This document shows, one piece after another, positions 6,853 through 8,407 of a stretch of 8,407 nucleotides of DNA. Each line of letters begins with the position of its first letter. Within the stretch, counting starts at the first letter, position 1. The translations under genes and the position numbers were made by a program. Where the stretch lies: the NCBI GenBank assembly GCA_003505715.1, contig DNXU01000110.1, positions 832-9,238 on the forward strand, written 5' to 3'. The stretch comes from Cyanobacteria bacterium UBA8803 (GTDB lineage: Bacteria; Cyanobacteriota; Cyanobacteriia; Cyanobacteriales; Coleofasciculaceae). The notes under the pieces are model-generated. The model saw nothing but the letters and a program-made list of their open reading frames with translations. It made no database searches and was not told the DNA's origin.

Positions 6853-7830
6853 TTATTCACTTGTCCAGCCCTTATGCTGATTAACGTTCTCACGGGTGAT
6901 GAGGGTGACTGGAATTAGAATGTTTGACTCAGTTGGTTTTTGCCCTTTCAGAATGTCGTTACCAACCTCAACTGCTTTGACTGCCATGGTAAATGGGTCT
7001 TGAGCCGCAGTAGCAACAAATAGGCTATTCTGCTGCTTGAGCGCATCTAAAGCCTCCGGCGCACCATCCACACCAACAATAAAGAATTCGTCCCTTTGTG
7101 CCTGTTTAGCAGCTAACTCTGCACCAATCCCAGAGGGGTCATTAATAGCAAAAACGGCATCAATTTTGGGGAAGGACGTGAGCAAATCGCTCATTACTCT
7201 TAACCCACCATCACGGCTCCCTTCGGCATTCTGATCTTTGGAAAGAATCTTGATATCGGGATATTTGGAAAATACGCTCAGACACCCCTGAACTCGCTCA
7301 AGCACTGAAGCGACGGGAGGGCCGTTAATAATCACAACATCCCCTTTACCCTTTAAGCGATCGGCAATGTATTGACAACTCACCTCACCTGCTTGCACGT
7401 TATTGGAAGTAACGGTAGCATCAACACCTCCTTCCGCAGCGGTATCAACTGCAACAATGGGAATTCCGGCTTGCTTAGCTTTTTCTACAGCAGCAAAAAT
7501 CCCTCTACTGTCGGCAGCATTAAGTACGATCAGGCTGACATCAGAGGCAATAAAGTTTTCGATTTGGTTGAATTGCTGATTTAAGTCGTCTCCACTGGAA
7601 ACAAGCGTTGTTTTTGTGTCCTCACCCCCAAGTTTCTTGGCTGCTGCCTCAGCACCCTCACCAATTTGTACAAAGAAGGGATTGCCGAGATCGCGGACTG
7701 TTACAGCAACAGAGGAAAGGTCTGTATTCTGCTGGTTGCCGCTTTGCGCGTTTTCAGGAGGGCCTGTGCAACTGGCAAGAGTACTGCTAACTAGACTAAA
7801 AAGACCAAACGCGATCGCTACTCGTTTCAC
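6853..7830 (-). CDS. CUT2 sugar-binding lipoprotein (RbsB/FrtA-like)
   Basis: This is the periplasmic binding protein that delivers a sugar to the permease. A short lipoprotein signal precedes the lipobox LASC (18-21), so the mature protein is probably anchored by lipid on Cys21; E. coli RbsB is soluble instead. Compared with RbsB, the pocket keeps NPFF (50-53), an Arg near 179 (VLERVQG), N230 (FAIND), D255 (GVDGAPEAL) and Q277 (ATAAQDP). The RbsB Asp-Arg pair (D89-R90) is D129-T130 here, so one ribose-contacting Arg is lost. This argues against strict ribose specificity and leaves fructose (as in cyanobacterial FrtA) or another sugar possible. Length is normal at 325 residues. The start is GTG at 7830, chosen because AGGAG (7841-7837) lies 6 bases upstream and the signal peptide begins MKR. 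It is first in the operon. Confidence 0.9.
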   Translation of the reverse strand: MKRVAIAFGLFSLVSSTLASCTGPPENAQSGNQQNTDLSSVAVTVRDLGNPFFVQIGEGAEAAAKKLGGEDTKTTLVSSGDDLNQQFNQIENFIASDVSLIVLNAADSRGIFAAVEKAKQAGIPIVAVDTAAEGGVDATVTSNNVQAGEVSCQYIADRLKGKGDVVIINGPPVASVLERVQGCLSVFSKYPDIKILSKDQNAEGSRDGGLRVMSDLLTSFPKIDAVFAINDPSGIGAELAAKQAQRDEFFIVGVDGAPEALDALKQQNSLFVATAAQDPFTMAVKAVEVGNDILKGQKPTESNILIPVTLITRENVNQHKGWTSE

Positions 7831-7835
7831 CTCAA

Positions 7836-7841
7836 ACTCCT
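7836..7841 (-). promoter_or_regulatory. Shine-Dalgarno that decides a GTG start
   Basis: On the minus strand AGGAGT lies just ahead of the GTG at 7830, with six bases between the AGGAG core and the start codon. It is the best ribosome binding site in the window and supports the non-ATG start of the binding-protein gene. Confidence 0.75.
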
Positions 7842-7870
7842 ATTAATGAGCGTCAGGAGAGAGTCGGTTC

Positions 7871-7899
7871 AGAATATGACCCTGTAAACTCAACAGCAA
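7871..7899 (-). promoter_or_regulatory. Weak sigma-70-like promoter candidate for the sugar operon
   Basis: On the minus strand TTGCTG (7899-7894) and TATTCT (7876-7871) are separated by 17 bases, and the -10-like box lies about 40 bases upstream of the GTG start. Matches to the consensus hexamers are only 3/6 and 4/6, so this is the best pair I found by eye and not a firm call. Confidence 0.25.
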
Positions 7900-7911
7900 C
7901 CCTTTTGAGGT

Positions 7912-7938
7912 CTAAGAGCCAAGAGCTAAGACTCTTAG
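7912..7938. promoter_or_regulatory. Inverted repeat upstream of the sugar operon, possible operator
   Basis: CTAAGAG (7912-7918) is the exact reverse complement of CTCTTAG (7932-7938). An inner copy makes a near-palindrome, CTAAGA-C-TCTTAG (7926-7938). It lies about 80-110 bases ahead of the binding-protein start and just upstream of the weak promoter candidate, where a regulator could bind. No sugar regulator gene is present in the window, and the match to any known operator is unproven. Confidence 0.3.
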
Positions 7939-8383
7939 TGAATCCACGAATTACAATACTGCAATGATGCCTTTTCCGTTTCTATTAAAAAAAATTTCCA
8001 GGTTTGAGCGCTAGAATGGCAAATTGCGGCGAGATGCGCGGATAGCCTTGCTTTCACCGTCTTAACTATTTCTATTTTATTGATAAATGTGAAAAACTGG
8101 ACAAAACCCAGTCCTTAGAACCTGAAAAAAGCTCTTGCCAAAACCCTTCAAAGTATTTTATGTCAAGGCTTACAGAATTATATTCAAGGTGACTCTACAT
8201 TATTAATTATGATAATAGTAATAAATACAAATTAGATTTATATCTATCTAAAGATTGAAAAACTCTTATAAGGATGGCATGAAGATTCAATTCTCAATAT
8301 TACTATTAAATATTATTAAGTTGTTTCCATTTTAAAGTAAGACACCACTCAAAGTTCGCTAACTACCAAGGATGAAAATGATT

Positions 8384-8407
8384 CTCCTCCTCATCCCTCA
8401 TCCCTCA
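8384..8407. repeat. Heptanucleotide tandem repeat (TCATCCC), cut by the window edge
   Basis: TCATCCC occurs at 8391-8397 and 8398-8404, and TCA (8405-8407) begins a third copy. The preceding CTCCTCC (8384-8390) is a degenerate relative. Short heptamer arrays of this kind (STRR) are known in filamentous heterocystous cyanobacteria; only the beginning is visible here, so total copy number is unknown. Confidence 0.5.

Larger units (their letters stand above)
7831..8407. other. Long AT-rich leader region, no gene seen
   Basis: These 577 bases upstream of the sugar operon hold the ribosome binding site, promoter candidate and inverted repeat listed separately. Beyond 7940 the sequence is AT-rich with runs such as eight A's near 7987-7994 and a small ACTGG/CCAGT hairpin (8096-8112). 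The longest plausible start in the right-hand part is an 18-codon plus-strand frame (8279-8335) preceded by AAGGA, giving a hydrophobic peptide; I do not call it a gene. No tRNA, riboswitch or other structured RNA could be recognised. Confidence 0.6.

Noticed and set aside
7037..7846. Four short plus-strand frames opposite the binding-protein gene
   Set aside because: They overlap each other and the well-supported minus-strand gene; none has a ribosome binding site or a recognisable sequence.
8279..8335. 18-codon plus-strand peptide MKIQFSILLLNIIKLFPF with AAGGA upstream
   Set aside because: The spacing is acceptable but the peptide is tiny and AT-driven in composition; without conservation it is indistinguishable from chance.
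1..8407. CRISPR array, tRNA or rRNA genes
   Set aside because: No regularly spaced repeat series, cloverleaf with a TTCGA-type arm, or rRNA-like block was seen on either strand.

Overview
The window looks like a chromosomal segment of a cyanobacterium. The octamer GCGATCGC (HIP1) occurs nine times in 8.4 kb, and short palindromic and tandem repeats of a cyanobacterial intergenic kind lie between genes. Species cannot be read from the sequence.

Left block (1-1521, + strand): the 3' part of a gene whose reading frame is open to the window edge. It encodes the last membrane segments of a urea-transporter (UT) type channel domain, fused to an M23 (lysostaphin-like) metallopeptidase domain and an unassigned C-terminal domain. 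A palindromic repeat (1539-1606) follows its stop.

Middle block (1657-3907): an AT-rich stretch without HIP1 sites that reads as a decayed defence island. It holds the N-terminal half of a cytosine-C5 DNA methyltransferase, cut off just after motif VI. That fragment runs tail-to-tail into a RloB-like gene that has lost its middle third in frame. Upstream in the same minus-strand operon is an apparently intact RloA/AbiLi-like AAA ATPase. RloA/RloB-type pairs belong to abortive-infection modules (AbiL-like): the ATPase is the presumed sensor and the Toprim-like RloB the presumed effector. Here the presumed effector has probably been disarmed while the ATPase stays intact.

Between the blocks (3908-4232) is a 325-base gap. 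It carries a perfect 15-bp tandem duplication and a GGTGCGTTA/TAACGCACC hairpin just after the permease stop.

Right block (4233-7830, - strand): a complete three-gene CUT2 (RbsABC-like) monosaccharide ABC importer operon. Its order is lipoprotein binding protein, double-NBD ATPase, permease; the last two genes overlap by ATGA. In cyanobacteria this gene order and family include the fructose importer FrtABC, but the substrate cannot be fixed from sequence alone. Upstream of the operon, 7831-8407 is a 577-base AT-rich region with no convincing gene. It contains a possible weak promoter and an inverted repeat, and it runs into a heptanucleotide tandem repeat at the window edge.
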